Numbered from the stretch's first letter, positions 24,857 through 34,340 are shown. The stretch is 64,000 nt of DNA from Sulfuritalea sp. (GCA_016710465.1 JADJVS010000014.1:1550001-1614000), one strand, 5' to 3'. Translations and numbers: made by a program. Notes: generated from the sequence alone by a model not told the origin.

Positions 24857-24915
24857 GGGGTGTCGGCTCCTGGAAGGGACGTGGGGCGGGGAAATTGGAA
24901 CGGCAGGGATTCGGG

Positions 24916-25236
24916 TTAGCGGGGCGGTTCGATCAGGATCAGCTTGCCGCTTTTCGGATCGCGGAAGACCTCGCCGACCCGCGCATAGCCGGCGCCACCG
25001 GCCACGCCTTCGGTCGCCGGGCGGGATATTTCACGTCCCTTCTCGACCGCCTGCGGCACCACCAGACTGGTCTTGGCGCCGGCGCTGATCGCGGCGAGCA
25101 GGCCGCAGGCGAACACCAGCATGACATCGACCAGGTTGACCAGGCTGGCGCGCGGGTCCTCGTCGCTGTCGTCGAAGCGGGCGTCGAGCCGGGAATACAG
25201 CCGCAGTTTGTGGCGCGGCAGGGATGCATCCTTCAT
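24916..25236 (-). CDS. DUF2149 domain protein (ExbD-like position)
   Basis: 106 residues with one transmembrane helix (NLVDVMLVFACGLLAAISAG) after a short cytoplasmic N-terminus and a periplasmic remainder containing GYARVGEVFRDPKSGKLILI. DUF2149 proteins accompany ExbB-like channels and CobN-like proteins in bacteria and archaea, and probably act as the ExbD-like partner of the channel. The start ATG overlaps the stop of the upstream ExbB-like gene as ATGA, so the two are made together. See the cobN-like entry. Confidence 0.85.
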   Translation of the reverse strand: MKDASLPRHKLRLYSRLDARFDDSDEDPRASLVNLVDVMLVFACGLLAAISAGAKTSLVVPQAVEKGREISRPATEGVAGGAGYARVGEVFRDPKSGKLILIEPPR

Positions 25237-25667
25237 TCCATGGCCTCCAGCAGTTCGTCGTACCAGCGCCGGCGCAGCTTGCCGACCACCAGGCCGGCGA
25301 TGCCGGCGAGCAGGCCCAGCACGGTGGCATCGAAAGCGACGGTGACGGCGCTGGCGAGTTGCGCCGGATCGCCCTGGCCGAGCGCGGCCAGCCCCGGCCC
25401 GAGCGGAATGATGGTGGCCATCAGGCCGAGCATGGGCGGAATGCGCGCCAGCAGGTCGGCGCGTTCCAGTCGATGGCGGGCGATCAGTTGCACGCGCCGG
25501 GCGTCGCCGCCCGCACGCAGCCGCGCCAGGCCCCAAAAGCGCTCGCCGACGGCGATGCCGGCCTCGGCGGCGGCCACGGCGCAGCCGAAAACGAGCGCGG
25601 CCAGCGCCGGCGCCAGCAGCCAGGTGACGGCCTGGTGCAGCCAGGCCAGATTCAGTGTTTCAGTCAT
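25233..25667 (-). CDS. MotA/TolQ/ExbB-family proton channel subunit
   Basis: 144-residue membrane protein with three hydrophobic segments: WLLAPALAALVFGCAVAAAE, ARIPPMLGLMATIIPLGPGL and VAFDATVLGLLAGIAGLVVG, the last two carrying the TolQ/ExbB-type pore residues (small residues and a conserved Thr/Pro region PMLGLMATI). AAGGAG lies six bases before ATG 25667. It overlaps the end of the cobN-like gene by eight bases and the DUF2149 start by four, so cobN-like, exbB-like and DUF2149 form one coupled unit. Likely role: use of proton motive force for the periplasmic CobN-like protein or for the BtuB receptor. Confidence 0.85.
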   Translation of the reverse strand: MTETLNLAWLHQAVTWLLAPALAALVFGCAVAAAEAGIAVGERFWGLARLRAGGDARRVQLIARHRLERADLLARIPPMLGLMATIIPLGPGLAALGQGDPAQLASAVTVAFDATVLGLLAGIAGLVVGKLRRRWYDELLEAME

Positions 25668-28600
25668 GGCTTCTCCTTGTGGAATTGGAAACAGGGGCAA
25701 GTCGACCTCGCGCCAGGCCGGCGAGGAACAGCAGCAGTAGCGCCGGCAGCAGCGCCGGGTGCGCCGTGGGCGTGTCGGCCGGCAGCTTGTTCAGCTCGTA
25801 GGCGCGCGGGGGTGGTGCGGGCGGCGCGGGCGCGGCGGGCGGTGTCGCCGGGCCCGGACTGGCAGGCGCGGCGGCTGCCAGCTTGCCGGCGCCGGAGGCC
25901 CGGGCGCCGGACCGTTCGCTGAAACCCCGGGCACGCGCCAGCGTGGCATCCAGTGCTTGCCGGTCGGCGGCATCGAGCCGCGGCCGCAGCCAGTCCCACA
26001 TCGGATTGTCGGGCGCGGTGTGGCCGCTGCCGGGCAGGCCGTTCTTCGCCACCAGCCGAGTCAGTTCGCCGCCCATGGACTTGAGCGTGGCGGCGTCGGT
26101 CTGCCAGAAGCCTTTTTCGGCGGCGACCATGAAGATCGCCAGCATGTGCGCCTTGACATGGGCATTGTGCCCGTCATTGAGAAAGGCCGGCAGGCCGAGC
26201 CGGTGGCGATCGTCGAAATACACCTGCTTGACCTCGTCCCAGGCCCAGTTCCGGATCAGGTCCGGACGGGTCACCTGCCAGCCCCAGAGGTTTTCGAGGA
26301 ACTCCTGGCCGAATGTGCGCGCGCCGGAATAGCCCTGCGCCATCAGCGGCTTGAGCCAGGCCGGGTTGAGAAAGCGTCCGCGCAGTTCGCCCAGCAGCGC
26401 GGCTGCCAGCGGTTCGACCTCGGCGCGGCCGGGCTCGGCGTGTTGCAGGATCACGGCCTCGGGCGGCGCGCCGGAGAGCTTCTCCACCGCCAGCGACAGG
26501 CCGCCGAGATAATCGAAGGCATCATTGTTGTCGAGCAGGCCATACAGGTGGCTGGCGCGGCCGTGGTAACTGCGGCGCACGTCGGCCAGCGCCAGCGACA
26601 GCGGCGCGTGGGCGGCGTCGCCGCGATTGTCCAGGGCGTAGGCGTGCCCCATGCGATTCAGATAGGCGCGGGCGATCTCGCCACGATCGCGCCAGGCGCC
26701 GGAACGCTCGGTGAGCCGATTGACGCCGGCGCCGTAGGCTCCGGGCGCGTCGCCGAATATGCGCCAGGCGGCTTCGCGGCCGGCTTCCGCCGCGCCCAGG
26801 CCGCTGGCCTGCAAGGCCAGCGCGCGCGCCTGCCAGCGCTCGGCGAGGCGATTGGCGGCGATCGGCTGCCTGCCCCAGGGGACATCGGGCAGGGGCGCCA
26901 GCGCGGCGCGCAGGGATTCCGCGAGCGACGGATCACGATCCACCAGGCTTTGCGCCGAGGCCGCCAGCGCCAGGCGTCCGGCGCGGTCGATCAGGTTCAG
27001 CAGGTTGGGATATAGGTCGCGGAACAGGCCCGAGGTGGTGACGATCACGTCGCGCCGCTCGGCGTCCGCCACCAGGCGCACGTCGGTGACGATGCCGCGC
27101 GGGTTCCACACCGGCTCGGCGCCCATCAGCGCCAGCGAAAAGCCGACCATCACGCCTTCGTCGCGCACCGCATCCGAGGCCCAGAGGATGACTGCCTCGC
27201 TGCCCTGGGCGGACGCCTTGCCGTTCGCCTTGGCGGCGAGATCGCGGCCGAGCGCATGGCCGATGCGTGTCGGCAGCAGGTCGCCGTCGACGGCGTGAAA
27301 GTTGCGGCCGGTGGGCAGGGCGTCGGGCGAGCGCAGCGGGTCGTTGCCCTTGCCGGGCGCGATGTAGGCGCCATTCAGGCCGGCCAGCAGCGCCGTCATT
27401 TCCGCCTTCGGCGAGGCGGCGAGTTTTTCCGCCGCCTGCGTGAAGGCGACTGAAGAGTTGGCGCTGGCGCCACGCCGCATCGAGCCCAGCATCAGCTCCA
27501 GGTTGTCGGCCGACCAGTCGCGGCCGAAGACGTGCAGGCCGTAGGGCATGAACTTCTCTTGCAACTTGGTCAGGTAGTGGCCGATTTCATGGGCCATCAG
27601 GTCGTCGTCGACCTGGTCGAAGCCGATACCACGCACTTTCAACTCGCCCTCCATCGAGGCCTCCAGTTCGGAGCGCAGGTGCAGCGCCTCGACCTGCTCG
27701 CGCATGGCGCGCGCGGCCTTGGCCTTGAGCGCTTCCGAATTGGTGGACTCGTAGCTTTCGACCACCTGGCGCAGCACCAGCAACCGGTCGTAGAGCGGCG
27801 TGGTGGCGATCGGCGGGGTCAGGTGGTCGATGATCACCGCCAGGCCCCGGCGCTTGGCCTGGATGCCCTCGCCGACGCCGTCGACGATGTAGGGGTAAAG
27901 CCCGGGAATGTCGCCGGCAATGATGCTCGGATAGTCGTCGGCGGCCAGCCCGACGGCCTTGCCCGGGAGGAATTCGTAGGTCGAGTGGCGCCCGAGGTGC
28001 ACCAGGGCGTCGGCGCGGAAGCCGTCCCGCAGCCAGTGGTAGAAGGCCAGGTACTGGTGCGGCGGCGGCACGCTGGTGTTGGCGTGCAGCAGCTCTTCGT
28101 TCACCTCCCAGCCGCGCGGCGGCTGCGGCCCGACAAAAATGTTGCCGAAGCGCAGGCCGGGCACCAGCAGGCGGTCGCCGCTGACCATCACCTTGCCCGG
28201 CGGCGCGCCCCAGCCGCGCAGGCCTTCGATGCCGAGCCGGGTCAGCCGCGACTTCGGCGCTTCCGCGGCGGCGCAGCGCGGCCGGGCTTTTCGCGGCGCA
28301 TCGGTCAGGCAGCGCGCATAGTGCCCTTCCAGTCGGGCGATCAACTTCAGTGCCAGTTCGCGTTGGGGATGCTCGGCGCCCGAGAGCAGGTGATGCAGTT
28401 CCTTCAGCGACGCGGCGGCGCGCTCGCGGCCCAGCGCCCATTCGCCCTGGCGCTCGGCTTCCAGCACGTCGGCATGAAGACGCCCGAGCGGGCCGTCGCT
28501 CATTTCGCCCCGCACCCGTGCCGGCAGCGTGGCGAACCAGCGCGCGTAGCCGTCGCGGCTCACGCCCTCGATGTCCTGCGCCATCTGGCGCAGGCCGGCA

Positions 28601-29988
28601 TCGTCCTCGGGCAGATTCACGCCATGCCACATGAGTCGGTCGAGCAGCGCCTCGGGCGTGGCCGGCAGGTCGCCGGTGCGATAGCCGGCGGCCTTCAGCG
28701 CCTGCAGCATGTCGAACAGCGAGGCCGGAACGTTGAGGTTGTCGGCGCCGATGTTCTGCCGGCCCGGCGGGTGGTTGTAATAAATCAGGGCGACGCGCTT
28801 GTCCCGGTTCGGCAGTTGCGCCAGCTTCTGCCAGCGCAGCGCCCGCGCGATCAGACGACCGGCCTCGGCGGCGACGATTTGCGGCCGCTTGATCTCCAGA
28901 CCGGTGGCGCGGTCGATCTCGGCCTTGCCGGCCACCGCCACCACGACGGGCTGGCCGGTGCCCTGCAGTTCGGGCAGGGCGACGCGGTACTGCACGCTTT
29001 CCGGCGGCAGGCCGTCGGGCGACAGATGCCATTGCGTGACATTGCGCTCGGTGATGCGCAGCGCCTTCAGGACCGGCACGCCAAGTTTTTGCAAGGCCCG
29101 GTTGACCGCCTCGCGGCCTTCCGCCGCGCCGATGACGAAGTCCTGGAGGACGATCAGCGCCGACGGCCGGGCCGGGGCGAGGATGTCGGGCAGATTCTCC
29201 AGGGCCTTCTTCGACTGCTCGCTCCAGCGCGCCATCAGCACCGCGCAGGCCGCGCCACGCCGACGGCTTTCCGCGCACAGCGCATCGGCCGGTGCCGGGT
29301 CGCTGTTGGCGAGATCGAGCACCACCAGCGTCGGTCCCGCTTCGAGGCCCGGCTTGGTGGCGTAAGCCGCCGCGTCGAGCAGTTCGACATGGCCCAGGCG
29401 CAGGCGCAAGCCGGCCTCGGGAGTCGGCGCTGGCGGCACGGCGACGGGATGGCTGAGGTAGGCCAGCAGCCCGGCCAGGTTGGCGCTGCCGCCGGCCTGC
29501 CAGATGCGGCGCAGGGCCAGCCATTCGCCGGCCGCGGGGTGGGCGCGGGCCTTTTCCAGTGCCGCCGGTGGCGGGGTTTCCTGCGCCAGATCGCGCAGCG
29601 TCTCGCCCGCCAGGCCGTGCAGGCGACCGGATGCCGAACGCGACAGCAGCGACAGGCTTTGCTCGCCGTTGAAGGCCAGGACGCGCAAGGCGCGCTGGTC
29701 GTGGGCCTGCAACAGCGCCTTCAGGCGCCGCGCGGGATCGCCGAACACGGCCACCGCCAGCACCGCATCGGCCTCGGCCAGCCAGCGTTTGGCTTCGCGA
29801 TCCGGGGCGGCCAGGAACTGGCTCGGCGTGCGCAGGACCAGGCGGTCGCGCGGATGGGCGGCCAGATGCCGGCGCGCCGCCTCGGCCACCACCGGCGCGG
29901 CGCGGTCGCTGACGATGCCGAACAGCGTCGCCGCGGCCGCCGATTGCGCGACCAGCAGGGCGGCGGCAAGGGCCAGGCAGCGGCGCAT
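25660..29988 (-). CDS. CobN/HmuS-like chelatase with signal peptide and C-terminal anchor
   Basis: 1442 residues of the CobN / magnesium-chelatase H family (NIGADNLNVPASLFDMLQAL, HLGRHSTYEFLPGKAVGLAA, HEIGHYLTKLQEKFMPYGLH, GAYGAGVNRLTERSG and LYGLLDNNDAFDYLGGLSLA). Unlike cytoplasmic CobN it begins with a Sec signal peptide (MRRCLALAAALLVAQSAAAA) and ends with a Pro-rich spacer, a hydrophobic helix (ALLPALLLLFLAGLARG) and a short basic tail, so the body should be periplasmic and membrane-anchored. No cobS or cobT is in the window. The coupled ExbB-like and DUF2149 genes match the hmuS-type arrangement, where the CobN-like protein handles heme. Function here: corrinoid or tetrapyrrole metal handling linked to BtuB uptake (inference). 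Contains a 25-bp repeat near residue 185. Confidence 0.88.
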   Translation of the reverse strand: MRRCLALAAALLVAQSAAAATLFGIVSDRAAPVVAEAARRHLAAHPRDRLVLRTPSQFLAAPDREAKRWLAEADAVLAVAVFGDPARRLKALLQAHDQRALRVLAFNGEQSLSLLSRSASGRLHGLAGETLRDLAQETPPPAALEKARAHPAAGEWLALRRIWQAGGSANLAGLLAYLSHPVAVPPAPTPEAGLRLRLGHVELLDAAAYATKPGLEAGPTLVVLDLANSDPAPADALCAESRRRGAACAVLMARWSEQSKKALENLPDILAPARPSALIVLQDFVIGAAEGREAVNRALQKLGVPVLKALRITERNVTQWHLSPDGLPPESVQYRVALPELQGTGQPVVVAVAGKAEIDRATGLEIKRPQIVAAEAGRLIARALRWQKLAQLPNRDKRVALIYYNHPPGRQNIGADNLNVPASLFDMLQALKAAGYRTGDLPATPEALLDRLMWHGVNLPEDDAGLRQMAQDIEGVSRDGYARWFATLPARVRGEMSDGPLGRLHADVLEAERQGEWALGRERAAASLKELHHLLSGAEHPQRELALKLIARLEGHYARCLTDAPRKARPRCAAAEAPKSRLTRLGIEGLRGWGAPPGKVMVSGDRLLVPGLRFGNIFVGPQPPRGWEVNEELLHANTSVPPPHQYLAFYHWLRDGFRADALVHLGRHSTYEFLPGKAVGLAADDYPSIIAGDIPGLYPYIVDGVGEGIQAKRRGLAVIIDHLTPPIATTPLYDRLLVLRQVVESYESTNSEALKAKAARAMREQVEALHLRSELEASMEGELKVRGIGFDQVDDDLMAHEIGHYLTKLQEKFMPYGLHVFGRDWSADNLELMLGSMRRGASANSSVAFTQAAEKLAASPKAEMTALLAGLNGAYIAPGKGNDPLRSPDALPTGRNFHAVDGDLLPTRIGHALGRDLAAKANGKASAQGSEAVILWASDAVRDEGVMVGFSLALMGAEPVWNPRGIVTDVRLVADAERRDVIVTTSGLFRDLYPNLLNLIDRAGRLALAASAQSLVDRDPSLAESLRAALAPLPDVPWGRQPIAANRLAERWQARALALQASGLGAAEAGREAAWRIFGDAPGAYGAGVNRLTERSGAWRDRGEIARAYLNRMGHAYALDNRGDAAHAPLSLALADVRRSYHGRASHLYGLLDNNDAFDYLGGLSLAVEKLSGAPPEAVILQHAEPGRAEVEPLAAALLGELRGRFLNPAWLKPLMAQGYSGARTFGQEFLENLWGWQVTRPDLIRNWAWDEVKQVYFDDRHRLGLPAFLNDGHNAHVKAHMLAIFMVAAEKGFWQTDAATLKSMGGELTRLVAKNGLPGSGHTAPDNPMWDWLRPRLDAADRQALDATLARARGFSERSGARASGAGKLAAAAPASPGPATPPAAPAPPAPPPRAYELNKLPADTPTAHPALLPALLLLFLAGLARGRLAPVSNSTRRSHD
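29419..29443 (+). repeat. 25-bp dispersed repeat, copy 6 (inside cobN-like)
   Basis: GGGAGTCGGCGCTG, four variable bases, CACGGCG. Read on the other strand by the gene as AVPPAPTP, in a loop near residue 185. Confidence 0.85.
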
Positions 29989-29991
29989 GCC

Positions 29992-30603
29992 TTAGAACTC
30001 AATTCCCGGCATGGCCTTGACGCCGGTGGCGAAGGCGTGCTTGACCAGGTTCATTTCGGTGACCGTGTCGGCGGCGGCGATCAGGTCCTCGGGCGCGGCG
30101 CGGCCGGTGACGATCACGTGCTGCATCGCCGGGCGCGCGGCGAAGGCCGCCAGCACTTCGGCCAGCGGCAGCCACTGGTACTTGAAGGCATAGGTCATTT
30201 CGTCGAGCACCACGAGGCCGATGGCCGGATCGCGCAGGTAGCCCAGCGCCACTTCCCAAGCGGCGCGGGCGGCGGCGGCATCGCGCCCCGGGTCCTGGGT
30301 TTCCCAGGTGAAGCCTTCGCCCATCACGTGCCAGCGGACCCCGGGCACGCGCCCGAGCACGGCCTCTTCGCCGGTGTCGCTGCGGCTCTTGACGAACTGC
30401 ACCACGGCGACCTGCAGGCCGTGGCCCAGCGCCCGCGCGGCGACGCCGAAGGCGGCCGAGGACTTGCCCTTGCCGTTGCCGGTGTTGACCAGCAGCACGC
30501 CGCGCTCCTGGTCGGCGGCGGCCACCTTCTGGTCGACGATTTCCTTTTTGCGCTGCATGCGTGCGACGTGGCGTTCTTCCTTGCCCTGGGTATCGGTAGT
30601 CAT
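29992..30603 (-). CDS. cobO: Cob(I)yrinic acid a,c-diamide adenosyltransferase
   Basis: Adds the 5'-deoxyadenosyl upper ligand to cobalt(I) corrinoids (BtuR/CobA/CobO family). 203 residues with the P-loop VLLVNTGNGKGKSSAAFG at about residue 40, VAVVQFVKSRSDTGEEAVL, WETQDPGRDAAAARAAWE, LVVLDEMTYAFKYQWLPL and VIVTGRAAPEDLIAAADTVT. GGAG precedes the ATG. It follows btuD by two bases and precedes the cobN-like gene by three, inside the riboswitch operon; it can act both in synthesis and in repair of imported corrinoids. Confidence 0.95.
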   Translation of the reverse strand: MTTDTQGKEERHVARMQRKKEIVDQKVAAADQERGVLLVNTGNGKGKSSAAFGVAARALGHGLQVAVVQFVKSRSDTGEEAVLGRVPGVRWHVMGEGFTWETQDPGRDAAAARAAWEVALGYLRDPAIGLVVLDEMTYAFKYQWLPLAEVLAAFAARPAMQHVIVTGRAAPEDLIAAADTVTEMNLVKHAFATGVKAMPGIEF

Positions 30604-30605
30604 GG

Positions 30606-31376
30606 TCACTCCGGGATGAAATAGTCGCTGCCGCCGGCATCGATGCGGCGCAGAGGATGGCCGTAAAGGCGCGACAGCGTCGGCGCGTCGAGCACCTCGG
30701 CGACCGGCCCGCACTGTGCGCTGCCGTCACCGAACAACAGGAGTGCCCGGTCGGCGTAACGGCGCGCTAGATTGACGTCGTGCATCACCATCACCATGCC
30801 CATGCCGGATTCGCGGGCGCGGCTGGCCAGCAGTTCCAGCACCGCAATCTGGTGGTTGAGGTCGAGGTGCGAAAGCGGTTCGTCGAGCAGCGCCAGGCGC
30901 GGCGCCTGGGTCAGCAGCGTGGCCACGGCGAGGCGCTGGCGTTCGCCGCCGGAAAGCGTATGCACGTCGCGCTGTTCCAGTTCCGCGAGGCCCACAGCCG
31001 CCAGCGCCTGGCGCGCCGTGCGTGCGTCGGCCGTGCTTTCCCAGGCCCAGCGCTCCATCCACGGATGGCGGCCGATAAGGGCGGTTTCCAGCACGCTGGC
31101 GGGGAAGGCGTCGATCTGCTGTTGCAGCAGCACGCCGCGCAGTTGCGCGACGCGCCGTGGCGCCAGCGCCGACAGTTGCTCGCCGCAGAGGCTCACGTCG
31201 CCGGCCAGCGGCGCGCGCAGGCCGGCCAGAGTGTGCAGCAGCGTGGTCTTGCCGGCGCCGTTGCGGCCAAGTATCGCCAGGCGTTCGCCGGCGTCGAGCT
31301 TGAGGTCGAGGCAACTGACGAGGGTGCGACCGCCGATGGCGGCGGCGAGGTCGCGCGCTTCGAGCAAGGTGCTCAC
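30606..31376 (-). CDS. btuD: Vitamin B12 ABC transporter ATP-binding protein
   Basis: 256-residue ABC ATPase of the FecE/BtuD type: Walker A LAILGRNGAGKTTLL, Q-loop VLLQQQIDAFPASV, signature LSGGERQRLAVATLL, Walker B RLALLDEPLSHLDL and switch His in VMVMHDVNLARRYADRALLL. GTG start overlapping the btuC stop as GTGA. Works with BtuC and a BtuF protein to import B12 from the periplasm. The riboswitch and btuB upstream make a corrinoid substrate near certain. Confidence 0.93.
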   Translation of the reverse strand: MSTLLEARDLAAAIGGRTLVSCLDLKLDAGERLAILGRNGAGKTTLLHTLAGLRAPLAGDVSLCGEQLSALAPRRVAQLRGVLLQQQIDAFPASVLETALIGRHPWMERWAWESTADARTARQALAAVGLAELEQRDVHTLSGGERQRLAVATLLTQAPRLALLDEPLSHLDLNHQIAVLELLASRARESGMGMVMVMHDVNLARRYADRALLLFGDGSAQCGPVAEVLDAPTLSRLYGHPLRRIDAGGSDYFIPE

Positions 31377-32368
31377 TCTCGTCCCCCCTTCGGCTGGCGC
31401 GAGAGCAAATAGAGGAAGACCGGCACGCCGAGCAGGGCGGTGAGCACGCCGACCGGCAGTTGCTGCGGGGCGATCACGGTGCGCGCCAGGGTGTCGGCGA
31501 CCACCAGCAGGGCGCCGCCGGCCAGCGTGGCGGCGGGCAGCAGCACGCGCTGGTCGTTGCCGATTGCCAGGCGCACCAGGTGCGGCACGACGAGGCCGAT
31601 GAAGCCGACGCTGCCGGTGGTGGTCACCGCCACGGCGGTGAGTAGCGAGCCCAGGGCATACACGGCGGCACGCAGGCTGCGCACCTTGACGCCCAGCGTG
31701 CTCGCCACCAGGTCGCCGCGCGCGAGCAGGTTGAGGTCGCGCGCGATGGGCATCACCAGGGCCAGGCCGATCGCCGCCACGGCCAGCGCCGGCCAGGGCG
31801 AGCCGGCGTGCGAGAGGTCGCCCATCAGCCAGAACAGCATGCTGTGCAGCTTCTGTTCCGGCGCCAGCGAGAGGATCAGGGCGACACCGGCGCCGCAGCC
31901 GGCGGCGACGATGACGCCGGTCAGCAGCAGGCGGCTCTGCGTCCAACTGCCGTCGCCGCGCGCCAGGCCGAAGACCGTGAGCATGGCCGCCAGCGCACCG
32001 GCGAAGGCGCCGCCGTGCACAAAAATCAGCGGCAAACTGAACAGCATCGCCGAGAGCGCGCCGACCGCGGCGCCGCCGGAAACACCGAGCACATAAGGGT
32101 CGGCCAGCGGGTTGCGCAGCAGCACCTGCATCAGGGCGCCGGCCAGTGCCAGCAGGGCGCCGCAGGCGAAGGCGGCCAGCGCGCGCGGCAGGCGCAGGCC
32201 GAGCACGATGTCGGCGCCGGTGCCGCTGCCGCCGTTGCCGACAAGTCGCGCCAAGACTTCGCCCGGCGCGATCGAATACGAGCCGACCAGCAGCGCACCC
32301 GCCAGGCTCAGCAGGCCCGCTGCGAGCAGCACGGCAATGACGAGGAGGGCGCGGCGGCGGGTCGGCAT
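31373..32368 (-). CDS. btuC: Vitamin B12 ABC transporter permease
   Basis: 331-residue FecCD-family permease with about ten membrane helices. Typical motifs: LRLPRALAAFACGALLALAG near the N-terminus, MQVLLRNPLADPYVLGVSGG, LLTGVIVAAGCGAG, TTTGSVGFIGLVVPHLVRLA and a final PVGVLTALLGVPVFLYLLSR. Five bases separate it from btuB. Family members import siderophores, heme or B12; the B12 choice comes from the riboswitch and neighbours. Confidence 0.93.
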   Translation of the reverse strand: MPTRRRALLVIAVLLAAGLLSLAGALLVGSYSIAPGEVLARLVGNGGSGTGADIVLGLRLPRALAAFACGALLALAGALMQVLLRNPLADPYVLGVSGGAAVGALSAMLFSLPLIFVHGGAFAGALAAMLTVFGLARGDGSWTQSRLLLTGVIVAAGCGAGVALILSLAPEQKLHSMLFWLMGDLSHAGSPWPALAVAAIGLALVMPIARDLNLLARGDLVASTLGVKVRSLRAAVYALGSLLTAVAVTTTGSVGFIGLVVPHLVRLAIGNDQRVLLPAATLAGGALLVVADTLARTVIAPQQLPVGVLTALLGVPVFLYLLSRQPKGGRE

Positions 32369-32373
32369 GCGGG

Positions 32374-34209
32374 CTATTGTGGGGCGTAGCGCAGGCCGAC
32401 GAAAAGTTGCCGGTCGGGTACGGCATAGGACCAGGCGTTTTCATAGACCCTGTCGAAAAGGTTGTTGATGCGGCCCTCCAAGGTCCAGTCGCGGCCCAGT
32501 TCGCAGGCGGCGTGGAGGTTGCTTACCGAATAGCCGCCCATGATCCTGCCCTGCGTGGTGGTGTCGTAGCGCCGGCCAATGGCGCTCAGCTCTACGCCGC
32601 CGCGCCAGCGCGCGCCGGCGTAGGCGATGGCCAGCTTGAGCATTTCGGCGGGACGGCGTTGCAGGCGGTTGCCATTGCTGGCGTCGACCGGCTTCATCAG
32701 GTCGAGGCCGGCATTGGCGGTCCAGGCGCCGGCGGCCAGGCTGCCGGCGAGGCTGGCGCCGGTGATGCGCGCCTTGCCGATGTTCACCGCCGGGCTGCCG
32801 GCGATCAGGTTGTCGATGCGATTGTCGAAATGGGTCAGCGAGGCGCTGCGCGTGCCTTCCTCCCAGTGCAGGGCGAACTCGCGGTTGCGCGCCTTTTCCG
32901 GTTGCAGGCCGGCATTGCCGAAGCCGGGGAAATAAAGCTGGTTGAAGCTGGGCGCCTTGAAGGCCGTGCCCTCGGCGACCCTCGCCTGCCAGCGCTCGGC
33001 GAAACGGTAGCCGTAAGCCAGCGAGCCGGTGCGGTGGCCGCCGAACTGCGAGTTGTCGTCGTGGCGCAGGGCGGCCTGCCAACTGTGCCGGCCGACGCTG
33101 CCCTGGTAGCCGGCGATCAGCGAGCGCACGGTGCGGTCCTTGATGCCATAGTTGGTGGTGCTGGTGACGCTCTGGTCGAGGTTTTCCAGCGCCAGCATCA
33201 GGCTGCCGGCCCCGACGCGGATGTCATGCTGCCAGGTGAGCTGCTTCTGCTGGGTGGCGAACTGGGTTCGTGCCGGCGCGAAGTTGCTGCTGTTGTCCTC
33301 GCCCAGCCCGAGGCGCAGGGTCGAGTTCCAGCCCGTGCCGAGGCGGTTGCGCAATTGCAGGCCGAACACGCGGCTTTTGTCGCGGTTGTAGGCGTCGACA
33401 TTCACGCCGCCGCTATCGACGGAGTTGTTGCTGGTGGCTTCGAGCAGGTGGGCCTGGAGCTCATGACCGGGGGCGAACCGGTAACCGAGGCGGCCGACCA
33501 GCGAATTGTTTCGGTAGCCGTCGGCGTCGTCGCGCGGCACCGCGCCGTTGGCGATGCGATAACGCACCGGGTCGGCGGCGATGTTGAAGCCGCCGCTGCG
33601 ATAGGCGCTGGCGGCGACGCTGTAGGACCAGGGGCCGCCGCCGCCGGAAATTCCGCTGCCTGCCTCCACGGTGTTGCGCGAGCCGATTCCCGCGTAGGCA
33701 TCGATGCGCGGCGGGCCCTCGCCACGCCGGGTGAACACCTGGACCACGCCGCCGATGGCGTCCGATCCGTAGAGGCTGGAGGCCGGTCCGCGCAGGATTT
33801 CGATGCGCTCGATCTGCGACAAGGGCAGGTTGTGCAGCGACGGCGTGCCGGTGGTGGCCGAGCCGAAGGGGATGCCGTCGATCAACAGCAGGGTGTGGCC
33901 CGCGCTGGTGCCGCGCATGAAAATGCTGGCCGACTTGCCCGGCCCGCCGTTGTCGGTGACGTGCAGGCCGGGTTGCCGCGACAGAAGGGCCGGCAGGGTG
34001 GTCGGGCCGGCTTGTTCGATCGCCGTCCGGTCGATTACCGTGACGTCGGCGATCACTTCGTTGGCGCGGGTCGCCTGCCGGGTAGCGGTGACGACGACCG
34101 CCGCGAGGTCGATGGCGGGTTCGGCGGCAACCGCGCCGATGGCATGAAGCAGGCAAATTGCAAGGGCCAGGCGGGATGGCCTGGCACCGGACGTGACAAA
34201 ACGAGACAT
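32374..34209 (-). CDS. btuB: TonB-dependent cobalamin receptor
   Basis: 611-residue outer-membrane receptor. Signal peptide (PSRLALAICLLHAIGAVAAE), TonB box-like region DLAAVVVTATRQATRANEV, plug domain (QPGLHVTDNGGPGKSASIFM, RGTSAGHTLLLIDGIPFGS, RIEILRGPASSLYGSDAIGG) and a C-terminal 22-strand barrel ending with the aromatic signature RQLFVGLRYAPQ. The N-terminal plug closely follows the BtuB pattern. ATG at 34209 has AGGAG six bases upstream. The cobalamin riboswitch in its leader confirms the substrate class. First gene of an operon reaching to cbiA. Confidence 0.94.
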   Translation of the reverse strand: MSRFVTSGARPSRLALAICLLHAIGAVAAEPAIDLAAVVVTATRQATRANEVIADVTVIDRTAIEQAGPTTLPALLSRQPGLHVTDNGGPGKSASIFMRGTSAGHTLLLIDGIPFGSATTGTPSLHNLPLSQIERIEILRGPASSLYGSDAIGGVVQVFTRRGEGPPRIDAYAGIGSRNTVEAGSGISGGGGPWSYSVAASAYRSGGFNIAADPVRYRIANGAVPRDDADGYRNNSLVGRLGYRFAPGHELQAHLLEATSNNSVDSGGVNVDAYNRDKSRVFGLQLRNRLGTGWNSTLRLGLGEDNSSNFAPARTQFATQQKQLTWQHDIRVGAGSLMLALENLDQSVTSTTNYGIKDRTVRSLIAGYQGSVGRHSWQAALRHDDNSQFGGHRTGSLAYGYRFAERWQARVAEGTAFKAPSFNQLYFPGFGNAGLQPEKARNREFALHWEEGTRSASLTHFDNRIDNLIAGSPAVNIGKARITGASLAGSLAAGAWTANAGLDLMKPVDASNGNRLQRRPAEMLKLAIAYAGARWRGGVELSAIGRRYDTTTQGRIMGGYSVSNLHAACELGRDWTLEGRINNLFDRVYENAWSYAVPDRQLFVGLRYAPQ

Positions 34210-34340
34210 GAGCGCTCCTGGCGGCCTGCGTCCCCGCGGGCCAGATTGGGTGCCTGAACGAACGTGCGGCGAGGAGTCGGGACGGAAGCTGCCGGATGGC
34301 CGGCGGCCGACGCACACTGCCTCCCCGCAGCGCATTCAAC

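Noticed and set aside
27532..30624. Open frame of about 1030 codons antisense to the cobN-like gene and cobO
   Set aside because: Long antisense frames are common opposite GC-rich genes; its translation has no domain and the minus-strand genes are unmistakable.
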